9,619 nucleotides of DNA, from positions 1 to 9,619 of the forward strand of contig JAKSBB010000550.1 of the NCBI GenBank assembly GCA_022361315.1, in the 5' to 3' direction. The DNA is from Desulfobacterales bacterium. Its GTDB lineage: Bacteria > Desulfobacterota > Desulfobacteria > Desulfobacterales > Desulfobacteraceae. Of this stretch, positions 1 through 6,170 are shown in pieces; the stretch's first letter is position 1, and every line of letters starts with the position of its first letter. The position numbers and the translations under genes were made by a program. The notes under the pieces are model-generated. The model was not told the DNA's origin. It made no database searches and saw only the letters and a list, made by a program, of their open reading frames with translations.

Positions 1-1165
1 GGGAAATCCGTTCCAGGGTAATGTGATAGTAATCCATCACCACAAAGGTGGCGGCAATGGTCAGCACCAGGATAAACCCGATGATCAGGCCGGACCGCAG
101 CCCCGTGAAGAGCAGCAGCACCACGATGACGATGGCCACGGCCTCCACCAGGTTGATGACGAAGCCGTCCACGGCTTCGGTGACCTTGTCGGACTGCATA
201 TAAATGACGCCAAGTTCCATCCCTAAGGGGATCTGGCTTTGGAGTTCGGCAAGCCGTTCTTTAACCGCCTCACCCATGGTGACGGCATTTCCGCCAAGTA
301 CCGTGGAGAGGGCGATGCCCACGGCGGGCTGCCCGTTGAACCTGAGGATCGCCTGGGGCGGGTCCACATATCCCCTGCGGATATTGGCCACGTCCCGGAG
401 GTAAATCAGCTTTCCGCCTCTGCTGGCAATAAACAGCTCCCCAAAGTCTTTCTCGGATTTGAAGAGACCGGTGGGGAAAATGGGCACATACTCGGTACCG
501 ATTTTAATCTTGCCCGCATCTGCCGGAAGGTTCTTGGCCCGGAGGGCATCAAAGATCTCCTGGCGGGTAATGCCCAGGGCATTCATCTTCTGCCGGGACA
601 TTTCCACGTAGATGGCCTCGTTCTGCTCACCGAAAAAGACGACTTTTTTCACGTCGGATACCGTGACCAGTTCCCGTTTGAGCATCTCTGCCACCCGCTT
701 GAGTTCGGCATAGGAATACCCCTCCCCGTGGAGGGCGTAGTACACCCCGAAAACATCCCCGAAATCATCATTGATGATGGACGGTCCGGATCCCGGCGGC
801 AATTCTGACTGTACGTCATAAATCTTGCGTCTCAGCTCATCCCAGACCTGGGGAATCTTTACCTTATCGTAATGATCCTTCACCGTGATCTTCACCACGG
901 ACATGCCGCGGGAGGAATAGGAGGAGACCCGCTTGAGCTGCCCCAGTTCCTGGATCGCCTTTTCGATGCGTTCGGTGACGTCCTGCTCCACTTCAGAGGG
1001 AGAGGCCCCTGCATAGGGGGTAATCACCACGGCATCCTTGATCACGAACTCGGGATCTTCCAGACGGGAGAGGTTGTTGTAAGCGGCATATCCCAAAAAC
1101 AGCATGACAACGGTCATGGTCCAGGTGATCACGCTTTTCTTTATGGAGAATTCAGCGATATTCAT
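1..1165 (-). CDS. RND-family efflux permease, N-terminal 388 residues (partial)
   Basis: Inner-membrane subunit of a proton-driven tripartite efflux pump (AcrB/HAE1 type), truncated by the left window edge; the family is about 1,000-1,050 residues, so roughly 38% is present. Translation starts MNIAEFSIKKSVITWTMTVV and shows TM1 at about residues 12-29, then a periplasmic porter region with the typical stretch LEDPEFVIKDAVVITPYAGA followed by SPSEVEQDVTERIEKAI. TM2 (about 340-356) and TM3 (about 360-378) close the visible part, giving the family's order. The start is supported by an SD (AAGGA) whose preceding bases form the TAA stop of the adaptor gene, leaving 11 bp between the genes: one operon with probable translational coupling. 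Substrate cannot be told; the Asp relay in TM4 lies outside the window. The family is secure, the subfamily is not. Confidence 0.95.
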   Translation of the reverse strand, partial: MNIAEFSIKKSVITWTMTVVMLFLGYAAYNNLSRLEDPEFVIKDAVVITPYAGASPSEVEQDVTERIEKAIQELGQLKRVSSYSSRGMSVVKITVKDHYDKVKIPQVWDELRRKIYDVQSELPPGSGPSIINDDFGDVFGVYYALHGEGYSYAELKRVAEMLKRELVTVSDVKKVVFFGEQNEAIYVEMSRQKMNALGITRQEIFDALRAKNLPADAGKIKIGTEYVPIFPTGLFKSEKDFGELFIASRGGKLIYLRDVANIRRGYVDPPQAILRFNGQPAVGIALSTVLGGNAVTMGEAVKERLAELQSQIPLGMELGVIYMQSDKVTEAVDGFVINLVEAVAIVIVVLLLFTGLRSGLIIGFILVLTIAATFVVMDYYHITLERIS

Positions 1166-1176
1166 GGGATCGTTCC

Positions 1177-2283
1177 TTATTCTTTCCAGATGGACACTTT
1201 CATGCCGTCCCGGAGCTTGGTGACCCCGGATGTCACGATTGTTTCTCCGCCGGCCAGCCCGTCCCGGACGATGATACTGCCCGCACCGGTCATCTCACCC
1301 GCCGCCACGGTATGCTTTTTCACCGTCATGGCGGTCTTGTCCAGCACCCATACGAATGAATTCCCGGAAGCATCTTCCATCACGGAGATGGCCGGGATAA
1401 CCACCCGTGGTTCACCGGTTGCCCCGGACACATGCTTGCCGGTGACCGTAGCGGTCATGCCGGGCAGAATGTTCAACCCCTTGGGCGGATCCATGATCAA
1501 CACCACCTGGTAAGTCTGGGTCTGGGGGTCGGCTTCGGTGGAGTATTCCTTCAGTGCCAGGGGGAATTTTTTATCGGGTGCCGCGGCAAAGGTGGCATAG
1601 GCATCGATATTTTCATCATCCTGCCGGAGGTTGGCAATGACGGTTTCAGGCGCGTCCACCAGCACTTCGATCTTTGAATTGTCCTGGAAAAACACGATGG
1701 GCTGCTTGGCCTGGATTTCTTCAAAGTTATCCACGTACCGTTTGGCCACGATGCCGTCAAAAGGTGCCCGCAGATAGGTGTCTTTCAGGGCGTTCTTTGC
1801 ATCCTGGAGCCTGGCGGCTGCCACGTCCCGTTCCGCCTTGAACCGGTCAAAATCCGCCTTGGATACCTGCCGCCGGACGTAGAGTTCCTTGTACCGGTCG
1901 TACTGCCGTTCCGCATTCACCGCCTGGGCCTTGGCCTGATCCAGGGCAATCTTAAAATCCCTGGGCAGAATCCGGGCAATGAGCGTTCCCTTCTTCACCT
2001 GCTGCCCTTCCTCCACCGGCAGTTCCACCAGGGGGCCGGGCACCTTGAAGGAAAGATCCACCCGCCGGTTTGCCCGGGTCTTGCCCGGATACGTCATCAC
2101 GGCCCCTGCGCCCGTGGGCGTCACCGTCATGACCTTCACCGGCCGGACCACTTCTGCCGGCGGGGCCTCTTCCTTTTTCTCACAGGCTGCCGTGAGGACG
2201 AGGCCTGCGGCACAGGCCAGGATAATGGTTTCTTTGCGTAAAACAGTACGGAAAAAACTAAAAAGAACGGCAGTTCCTTTCAT
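1177..2283 (-). CDS. RND efflux periplasmic adaptor (HlyD/MFP family) lipoprotein
   Basis: A 368-residue membrane-fusion protein that would bridge the RND permease encoded just downstream and an outer-membrane channel. The N-terminus has a positively charged stretch, a hydrophobic core and a lipobox LTAAC with C34 as the probable lipidated cysteine; the following residue is Glu, not Asp. Then come the first half of a lipoyl-like barrel (about 47-105, with PVEEGQQVKKGTLIARILP), an alpha-helical hairpin (about 110-165, rich in A/K/E/R, with RRQVSKADFDR), the second lipoyl half (YLRAPFDGIVAKRYV), a beta-barrel domain and a membrane-proximal domain at the C-terminus. Length is normal for the family. 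The start has an SD-like AAGGGTG five bases upstream. No TolC-type channel gene is seen in the window, so the third pump component must be encoded elsewhere. Confidence 0.95.
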   Translation of the reverse strand: MKGTAVLFSFFRTVLRKETIILACAAGLVLTAACEKKEEAPPAEVVRPVKVMTVTPTGAGAVMTYPGKTRANRRVDLSFKVPGPLVELPVEEGQQVKKGTLIARILPRDFKIALDQAKAQAVNAERQYDRYKELYVRRQVSKADFDRFKAERDVAAARLQDAKNALKDTYLRAPFDGIVAKRYVDNFEEIQAKQPIVFFQDNSKIEVLVDAPETVIANLRQDDENIDAYATFAAAPDKKFPLALKEYSTEADPQTQTYQVVLIMDPPKGLNILPGMTATVTGKHVSGATGEPRVVIPAISVMEDASGNSFVWVLDKTAMTVKKHTVAAGEMTGAGSIIVRDGLAGGETIVTSGVTKLRDGMKVSIWKE

Positions 2284-2351
2284 GATACACCCTTAAAATA
2301 TAGTTTGATGATTCTCGTTACATTGAACATCACGGACTCGGATGCTGAACG

Positions 2352-2361
2352 GGTCCGGACC
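2352..2361. promoter_or_regulatory. GGTCCGGACC palindrome at the presumed efflux transcript start
   Basis: A perfect 10-bp dyad located directly downstream of the candidate -10 of the efflux operon, a usual place for a repressor operator. No regulator gene (for example TetR or MarR) is adjacent, so the binding protein is unknown. The dyad is short and GC-rich and could be chance. Confidence 0.25.
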
Positions 2362-2368
2362 ATTGTTG

Positions 2369-2397
2369 GTTATACCCCGGCGGATGTTATATTGCAA
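2369..2397 (-). promoter_or_regulatory. Candidate sigma-70 promoter for the efflux operon
   Basis: Reading the minus strand, TTGCAA (2397-2392) is separated by 17 bp from TATAAC (2374-2369). The -10 matches the consensus at five of six positions and the -35 at four. A transcript would start near 2362, giving a leader of about 80 nt to the adaptor start. The inverted repeat GTTAT-N6-ATAAC (2386-2401) overlaps the -35 and the palindrome GGTCCGGACC (2352-2361) lies at the expected transcript start. The promoter is inferred from motif and spacing alone. Confidence 0.45.
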
Positions 2398-2452
2398 TAA
2401 CCTTGAATCGGGCCACACGTTTCTAACAAGGGAATCATTAATGCTCAGCACT

Positions 2453-2481
2453 TTGATTTTATCCGGATAAAGTGAGATGAT
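2453..2481 (+). promoter_or_regulatory. Candidate promoter of the secreted lectin-like gene, with a 14-bp palindrome in the spacer
   Basis: TTGATT (2453-2458) and GATGAT (2476-2481) are 17 bp apart, upstream of the lectin-like gene by a leader of about 50 nt. The spacer is mostly filled by a perfect 14-bp palindrome, TTTATCCGGATAAA (2458-2471). A dyad between -35 and -10 is a classic position for a repressor or a MerR-like activator. The -10 is only four of six to consensus. Confidence 0.4.
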
Positions 2482-2535
2482 AGGTCACGTATTCAAACGT
2501 TCTTACCACACACAATTTATCGGGAAGGAGAAAAA

Positions 2536-3462
2536 ATGACTTCTTTCTTTAAACCGTATTTCGTCGCAGTCCTTATGGGTATCGTATTAATCTGTGCGTC
2601 CCCCGCCCGGGCGGATGATACCCAACAGTTGAAATCCATGATTTCCGAACTGGAAAAGAAGGTGGAAGACGGGGATAAACGGATGGTGGCCCATCCCAGC
2701 TTCTTGAATGAGCTGCGGGAGATCCTCAAAAAGTATAAATCACGGTTGAGGGAGGTATTTTTCCGGGAGTCATTCAATGATGGTAATTATACCAAAAATC
2801 CCAACTGGGCCGTAAAATCCGGCGCATTCAAAGTGAACGGACGAGTACTTACCAGCAGTGTTCAGGTGGCAGTGGCCGAACCTGTTCGCGATACCACTGC
2901 CGGACAGAACAAATCCCTTGAAGAGGAAGCCGTGGGACTTATTCTGGACAGTATCTTCGGTACCCCCTCCCAACAACAACAGCAGGCCCCTGCGAAAACA
3001 CCCAAAGCCCCCACAGAAGTTAAGCCGGCCTTTCTTTATACCCACAAAACATTTCCCCCGGCCTTTGAAATGACTATGCGGTTCAAATCCTCACCTTCGG
3101 GAGAGATGGAGATCCTGCTGTTGGGAGGAAAGAATCTGATTCCCAGATACCGGCTGAAAGTGCGGGCGAATCACTCCGATGCCACCCCCATGGAAGTCAT
3201 CCGGGAAACCGGTTCCCGGCAGTACATCGTCGGGGCCTCCGAAAAATTCCCGGTGATCAATGACGACAAGTTCCACACCCTGACCTGGGTGCGGCTCACC
3301 AACGGGGAAATGAATGTTTTCATAGATAAAACCCGCGTTCTCCAGACCTATGAAGTCTATTACAGGGATAATTTCACGGGCCTGGGCCTCATCAATGCGG
3401 CAGGCAACCAGAGCTGGGACGATATTGAAATCTTCAAGGCGCTCTCGCCTGAAAGTAAGTAA
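2536..3462 (+). CDS. Secreted protein with concanavalin A-like (LamG/jelly-roll) fold
   Basis: A 308-residue exported protein. A Sec signal peptide is clear: K6, hydrophobic core 8-21, and a probable cut after ASPARA (residue 26). Residues 29-75 are charged and helical, probably a short coiled coil. From about 75 to 303 the sequence resembles a LamG/3-keto-disaccharide-hydrolase-type jelly roll: it opens with FRESFNDGNY...NWAVKSGAFKVNGRVL and closes with HTLTWVRLTNGEMNVFIDK and TGLGLINAAGNQSWDDIEIF, the usual last strands. A low-complexity insert (about 112-165, with QQQQQ at 146-150 followed by an A/P/K/T-rich stretch) interrupts the domain. No catalytic residues can be named, so carbohydrate binding is possible but unproven. 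A strong SD (GGAAGGAG) ends five bases before the ATG. It is a single gene, divergent from the efflux operon. Confidence 0.85.
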   Translation: MTSFFKPYFVAVLMGIVLICASPARADDTQQLKSMISELEKKVEDGDKRMVAHPSFLNELREILKKYKSRLREVFFRESFNDGNYTKNPNWAVKSGAFKVNGRVLTSSVQVAVAEPVRDTTAGQNKSLEEEAVGLILDSIFGTPSQQQQQAPAKTPKAPTEVKPAFLYTHKTFPPAFEMTMRFKSSPSGEMEILLLGGKNLIPRYRLKVRANHSDATPMEVIRETGSRQYIVGASEKFPVINDDKFHTLTWVRLTNGEMNVFIDKTRVLQTYEVYYRDNFTGLGLINAAGNQSWDDIEIFKALSPESK

Positions 3463-3487
3463 GCCGGTATATTTGGCAAGGAAGACC

Positions 3488-3517
3488 TTGACAGTGAACG
3501 GGGGATTCGGGTATTCG
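3488..3517 (+). promoter_or_regulatory. Possible promoter for the small ORF and araC-like gene
   Basis: A perfect -35 hexamer TTGACA (3488-3493) is followed 18 bp later by a weak TATTCG (3512-3517). A small perfect hairpin, CAAGG-AAGA-CCTTG (3477-3490), overlaps the -35; it has no T-run, so it is not a terminator for the upstream gene. The call rests mainly on the -35. Confidence 0.25.
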
Positions 3518-3573
3518 TCCGTAATTTTAAAGGCGGGTATCCCGCAGAACTGGAAAATGGAGGAAAGCCCCCC

Positions 3574-3816
3574 ATGTTTGCAACAACAGCTGATGAACTC
3601 AGGGAAATGATGCGGCAGCACCCGGACCAGTCCCCCTCGACCTTTTTAAGGGATGATTCCTTTGCCGCCTGGTGCTATGACCATAGAGACCGGAAATGGC
3701 TGAAGGCGGCGTTCAACAGAGATGCGGACCCGGATGACTGCAGCCGCTGGGGGATTTCACCGGCGGAATGGAAAGCCAATGTGGAAATGGCGTTGCTGGC
3801 AGTGTCGTTACGCTAA
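3574..3816 (+). CDS. Small conserved-looking protein of unknown function (80 aa)
   Basis: I do not recognise a family. The 80-residue product is hydrophilic and acidic/basic mixed, with no signal peptide or membrane segment, so it is probably cytosolic. It has two tryptophan-containing short segments (FAAWCYDHRDRKWLKAAFN and CSRWGISPAEWKANVEMALL) that look like amphipathic helices of a small folded domain. Coding status is supported by a good SD (GGAGGA, 3559-3564, nine bases before ATG), by a stop 36 bp before the next gene, and by the absence of a better ORF on either strand. It is probably the first gene of a two-gene unit with the AraC-type regulator; a role as accessory or target of that regulator is only a guess. 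Confidence 0.7.
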   Translation: MFATTADELREMMRQHPDQSPSTFLRDDSFAAWCYDHRDRKWLKAAFNRDADPDDCSRWGISPAEWKANVEMALLAVSLR

Positions 3817-3852
3817 CCCGCCTGAAATTCACAAAAAGGAAGGTATCGGGAA

Positions 3853-4890
3853 ATGGATAAAGGTCAGGACTCAATTCAGCATCTGGTAAGCGCCACCGGC
3901 CTGTTGAAAAAAGTACTGATCCATCATGGCATATCTCCGGAGCCCCTCTTCCAGCAGGCCGGCATTGATCCCGCGCTGCTCTCCGATCCCGAAGCCAGGG
4001 TGGCCTGCGGCCTTGTGGATGATCTCTGGGAACTGGCCACAAAAAAGATCGGGGAGCCCTACTTTGCCGTGGAAGCCGGGAGAATGTGGCATCCGTCATT
4101 TGCCGGTGCCCTCGGATATTCCTGGCTCGCCAGCCCAACCCTCCTGGATGGCCTGGAAAAATTCAAACGGTATTTCAGCCTGATATCGGGCACCGTCACC
4201 CCACGCCTGACACAATCCGGAAACGGGGTTACCATGGCGCTTGACTATTCTCCCGGCGTTCGGTTCCATCCCAACCGGACCATTGCCTTTCTCTCCGGCC
4301 TGATGGCGATCTGCAGAATCAATTTCGGCCCGACGCTCTGCCCGGTACAGGTGGAATTTATCCAGAAAGCCCCTCCCAGCACAGGTGCATTTATAGATTA
4401 CTTTCGATCAAAGGTATCGTTTTCCCGGGACCGGGACGGCATCACATTCAGACTGGCGGATGTGACCCAGCCACTGCCCACCGGGAACCCCCGGTTGGAG
4501 GAAATCCATGACCAGGTGCTGGAATCTTATGTTCATCGAATGAACCGGAGACGGGTGGCAGACAGGGTGGCCTCTGAAATAGCAGACAATCTCACTTCGG
4601 GTAAGGTAACAGACGAATTCATTGCAAAACGGCTTCACATGAGTGTCAGAAGCCTCCAGCGACGGCTCAAGGAAGAGGGCACCGGGTATCAAGCCGTTTT
4701 TGATACCACCCGGGAAACCATGGCCAGGCAATATTTTAAAGATCCGGATCTCTGTCTTGAAGAAATCGCCTATCTCACGGGGTTTTCGGAATATTCATCA
4801 TTTTCCAGGGCCTTCAAACGGTGGACCGGTGAATCCCCCAGCCAATTAAGAATTCAGCTTACCAACCCATCCACGTCCACATCGTCCTGA
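3853..4890 (+). CDS. AraC-family transcriptional regulator (OruR/ArgR-like, arabinose-binding-type sensor domain)
   Basis: A 345-residue DNA-binding regulator. Residues about 10-210 fit the N-terminal ligand/oligomerisation domain found in OruR-, ArgR- and VirS-type AraC proteins (Arabinose_bd family), with the recognisable FAVEAGRMWHPSFAGALGY and a following LEKFKRYFSLISG. The C-terminal AraC/XylS domain (about 235-335) has two helix-turn-helices: the first around FIAKRLHMSVRSLQRRLKEE, the second ending in the signature YLTGFSEYSSFSRAFKRWTG followed by ESPSQLR. The tail after residue 336 is short and Ser/Thr-rich. An SD (AAGGAAGG, 3836-3843) lies nine bases before the ATG. It follows the small ORF on the same strand and probably shares its transcript. 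The ligand is unknown; neighbours do not reveal a catabolic pathway. Confidence 0.93.
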   Translation: MDKGQDSIQHLVSATGLLKKVLIHHGISPEPLFQQAGIDPALLSDPEARVACGLVDDLWELATKKIGEPYFAVEAGRMWHPSFAGALGYSWLASPTLLDGLEKFKRYFSLISGTVTPRLTQSGNGVTMALDYSPGVRFHPNRTIAFLSGLMAICRINFGPTLCPVQVEFIQKAPPSTGAFIDYFRSKVSFSRDRDGITFRLADVTQPLPTGNPRLEEIHDQVLESYVHRMNRRRVADRVASEIADNLTSGKVTDEFIAKRLHMSVRSLQRRLKEEGTGYQAVFDTTRETMARQYFKDPDLCLEEIAYLTGFSEYSSFSRAFKRWTGESPSQLRIQLTNPSTSTSS

Positions 4891-4954
4891 AGTTTCTCTT
4901 CAATCTGTAAAAAATCGTCACGGTGGCGTCATTGGTAAAGACTTTGGCATTGTT

Positions 4955-4987
4955 GGCCATGGTCCGGCCATGAAAACCGCCTATACT
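4955..4987 (+). promoter_or_regulatory. Short direct repeat and TATACT box before the PAS gene
   Basis: The 135-bp gap between the AraC-type gene and the PAS gene contains GGCCATG twice at an 11-bp period (4955-4961 and 4966-4972), about one helical turn, followed by TATACT (4982-4987), five of six to a -10 box. No matching -35 lies at normal spacing, so if this is a promoter it may depend on an activator bound to the repeats. No T-tract terminator for the AraC-type gene was found here. Confidence 0.25.
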
Positions 4988-5016
4988 GATACTGCCCTTA
5001 ACTATGTTCTAAAATA

Positions 5017-5022
5017 AAGGAG
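5017..5022 (+). promoter_or_regulatory. Shine-Dalgarno site that decides the PAS gene start
   Basis: AAGGAG ends three bases before the first ATG (5026) but nine bases before a second in-frame ATG (5032). Spacing favours 5032, which would shorten the product by two residues to 207. Confidence 0.6.
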
Positions 5023-5025
5023 CAG

Positions 5026-5655
5026 ATGAACATGACAAATCCCAATCACCGAAACGTACTGATGAAACAGTTTCAACTGCTGGTGGAAAATACCTATTCA
5101 TATTTCTGGATCGTGGACACCGCAACCCTCCGACTGGACTTTCTTACGAGAACACTTAACGGAACGGCTGGAACTGATCCGGAGAATTACAAGGGACTGC
5201 ATATCGGAGAGCGCCTGACCCGGGACTCCATGCTCAGCGCCATGAAGTTGCTGAATGACGAAATCCTTGATCTCAGGGAAGGCACTTCAGATCCCCATAC
5301 CCTTGAGCTGCAGATCGTCCGGAAAAACGGCTCCCTTTGCGGGATAGATATCCGCGCCATGCTCTTCCGCGATACGTCAGACCTTGTGAAAATCATCGGC
5401 ATGCACCGGGATATCACCGACAATAAGCCCCCGATTAACGGCCGCCAAAAATCAGATGAAGTAAGCGTAGACGGATATATGAAACACCGCGCTTCGGCCC
5501 CCTTAATACCCATTTGCAGCGGCTGCAGACGAATACGGCATGGCGAAAGTGAATGGTGGCCCCTGGAAGCCTATATCACCAAGCGCACCGGCCAGAATCT
5601 GACGCATACGATCTGCCCGGATTGTGAACAGATCTATACCCCGGGCTTAACCTGA
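5026..5655 (+). CDS. PAS-domain sensor protein with C-terminal four-cysteine (zinc-ribbon-like) module
   Basis: A 209-residue cytosolic protein (207 if the better-spaced ATG at 5032 is used). Residues about 10-135 form one PAS/PAC domain: FQLLVENTYSYFWIVDTATL at the start, then LELQIVRKNGSLCGIDIRA, and the PAC ending KIIGMHRDITDNK. After a short linker, residues 162-204 carry a module with C164xxC167 and C197PxC200 (PICSGCRRIR...WWPLEAYI...HTICPDCEQIY). From memory of the family, this module terminates many PAS and response-regulator proteins in deltaproteobacteria and may bind zinc or mediate contacts; its function is not established to my knowledge. There is no kinase, cyclase, GGDEF or DNA-binding output domain, so it must act through a partner. 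The next ORF begins 18 bp downstream in the same frame. Confidence 0.88.
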   Translation: MNMTNPNHRNVLMKQFQLLVENTYSYFWIVDTATLRLDFLTRTLNGTAGTDPENYKGLHIGERLTRDSMLSAMKLLNDEILDLREGTSDPHTLELQIVRKNGSLCGIDIRAMLFRDTSDLVKIIGMHRDITDNKPPINGRQKSDEVSVDGYMKHRASAPLIPICSGCRRIRHGESEWWPLEAYITKRTGQNLTHTICPDCEQIYTPGLT

Positions 5656-5673
5656 TCATCCGTCAATACAGAT

Positions 5674-6045
5674 ATGATTGATTCCATAAATTTCAGTCCG
5701 GGCCGTGTCACCGTTTCCCTGAACCAGACGATCTCCAGGCAGGTCCTCATAAATGTGGGGCAGACCATTATGACCCACCCGGAATTCCCTTCTGTTACCG
5801 GTATGGTGTGGAAACTTGCCCCCGGGATCGAATTTGAACTGAGGACAATGGATTTTTTTGATCTGGTGGAAATCACCAAGCATGCCGTTCAGATAACACG
5901 GCCAATCAAACTCGCCATTGTTTCCGGGTCCCAATTAGGGTACGGCATGGCCAGGGCATTCCAGTCCTATGCAGCGCGGGCCCCCTGGCAGACCGGGGTG
6001 TTCAGATCCGAAAGGGCAGCGGAGAATTGGCTGGAAAAAGTATGA
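5674..6045 (+). CDS. SpoIIAA/STAS-like protein
   Basis: A 123-residue cytosolic protein with an alternating beta/alpha pattern that ends ...GVFRSERAAENWLEKV, the typical last helix of SpoIIAA-like (STAS-fold) proteins. The central IEFELRTMDFFDLVEITKHA and IKLAIVSGSQLGYGMARAFQ also fit the fold. STAS proteins act as phospho-switch or protein-interaction modules, but I see no convincing serine of an anti-sigma antagonist, so function is open. ATG 5674 is the first start after an in-frame TGA. No SD precedes it, and the PAS gene's stop lies 18 bp upstream in the same frame, so it is probably translated by reinitiation or coupling with the PAS gene. The two products are likely partners; a remnant of a fused gene is possible. 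Confidence 0.75.
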   Translation: MIDSINFSPGRVTVSLNQTISRQVLINVGQTIMTHPEFPSVTGMVWKLAPGIEFELRTMDFFDLVEITKHAVQITRPIKLAIVSGSQLGYGMARAFQSYAARAPWQTGVFRSERAAENWLEKV

Positions 6046-6053
6046 CAGTTAGC

Positions 6054-6076
6054 AGTCAACGCCAATGGCGTTGGCT
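6054..6076 (+). other. Perfect-loop hairpin between the SpoIIAA-like and DMT genes
   Basis: AGTCAACGCC-AAT-GGCGTTGGCT forms a 10-bp stem (one G-T wobble) with a three-base loop, starting nine bases after the TGA stop of the SpoIIAA-like gene. It is followed on this strand by an A-rich run, not T's, so it is not a canonical intrinsic terminator; it could protect a 3' end or act with Rho. Further on, GAACA-N9-TGTTC (near 6087-6105) is another small inverted repeat in the same 125-bp gap. Confidence 0.45.
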
Positions 6077-6155
6077 AAAAATAAAAGAACATGTCAATTT
6101 TGTTCAATACCCGTTCCATTGCCCGGTGTATGATGGCCGATACGATTTGCTTATT

Positions 6156-6165
6156 AAGGAGAAGG
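6156..6165 (+). promoter_or_regulatory. Shine-Dalgarno site fixing the DMT transporter start
   Basis: AAGGAGAAGG lies five bases before ATG 6171. The open frame extends upstream to 6027, but those extra 48 codons overlap the SpoIIAA-like gene and the hairpin and are hydrophilic, so the 6171 start is preferred. Confidence 0.8.
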
Positions 6166-6170
6166 TTAAT

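Noticed and set aside
239..808. 189-residue plus-strand open frame
   Set aside because: Antisense to the RND permease, whose frame gives unmistakable family sequence; composition (H/G/P-rich) is typical of a shadow frame.
872..1513. 213-residue plus-strand open frame
   Set aside because: Antisense across the adaptor/permease junction; no recognisable features and no SD.
4945..4960. Sigma-54 promoter (TGGCA ... TTGGC) before the PAS gene
   Set aside because: GG and GC elements are two bases too close for the -24/-12 spacing.
5653..5700. TGA between the PAS and SpoIIAA-like ORFs as a selenocysteine codon
   Set aside because: Only weak AT-rich pairings (five bp) follow the TGA and no SECIS-like GC stem is visible; the residue context is not a redox motif.
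6047..6082. Integron attC-like site around the hairpin
   Set aside because: Flanking heptamers do not match RYYYAAC/GTTRRRY and the loop is only three bases; no cassette or integrase is present.
6027..6170. N-terminal extension of the DMT transporter
   Set aside because: It overlaps the preceding gene and a hairpin, is hydrophilic before TM1, and a much better SD serves ATG 6171.
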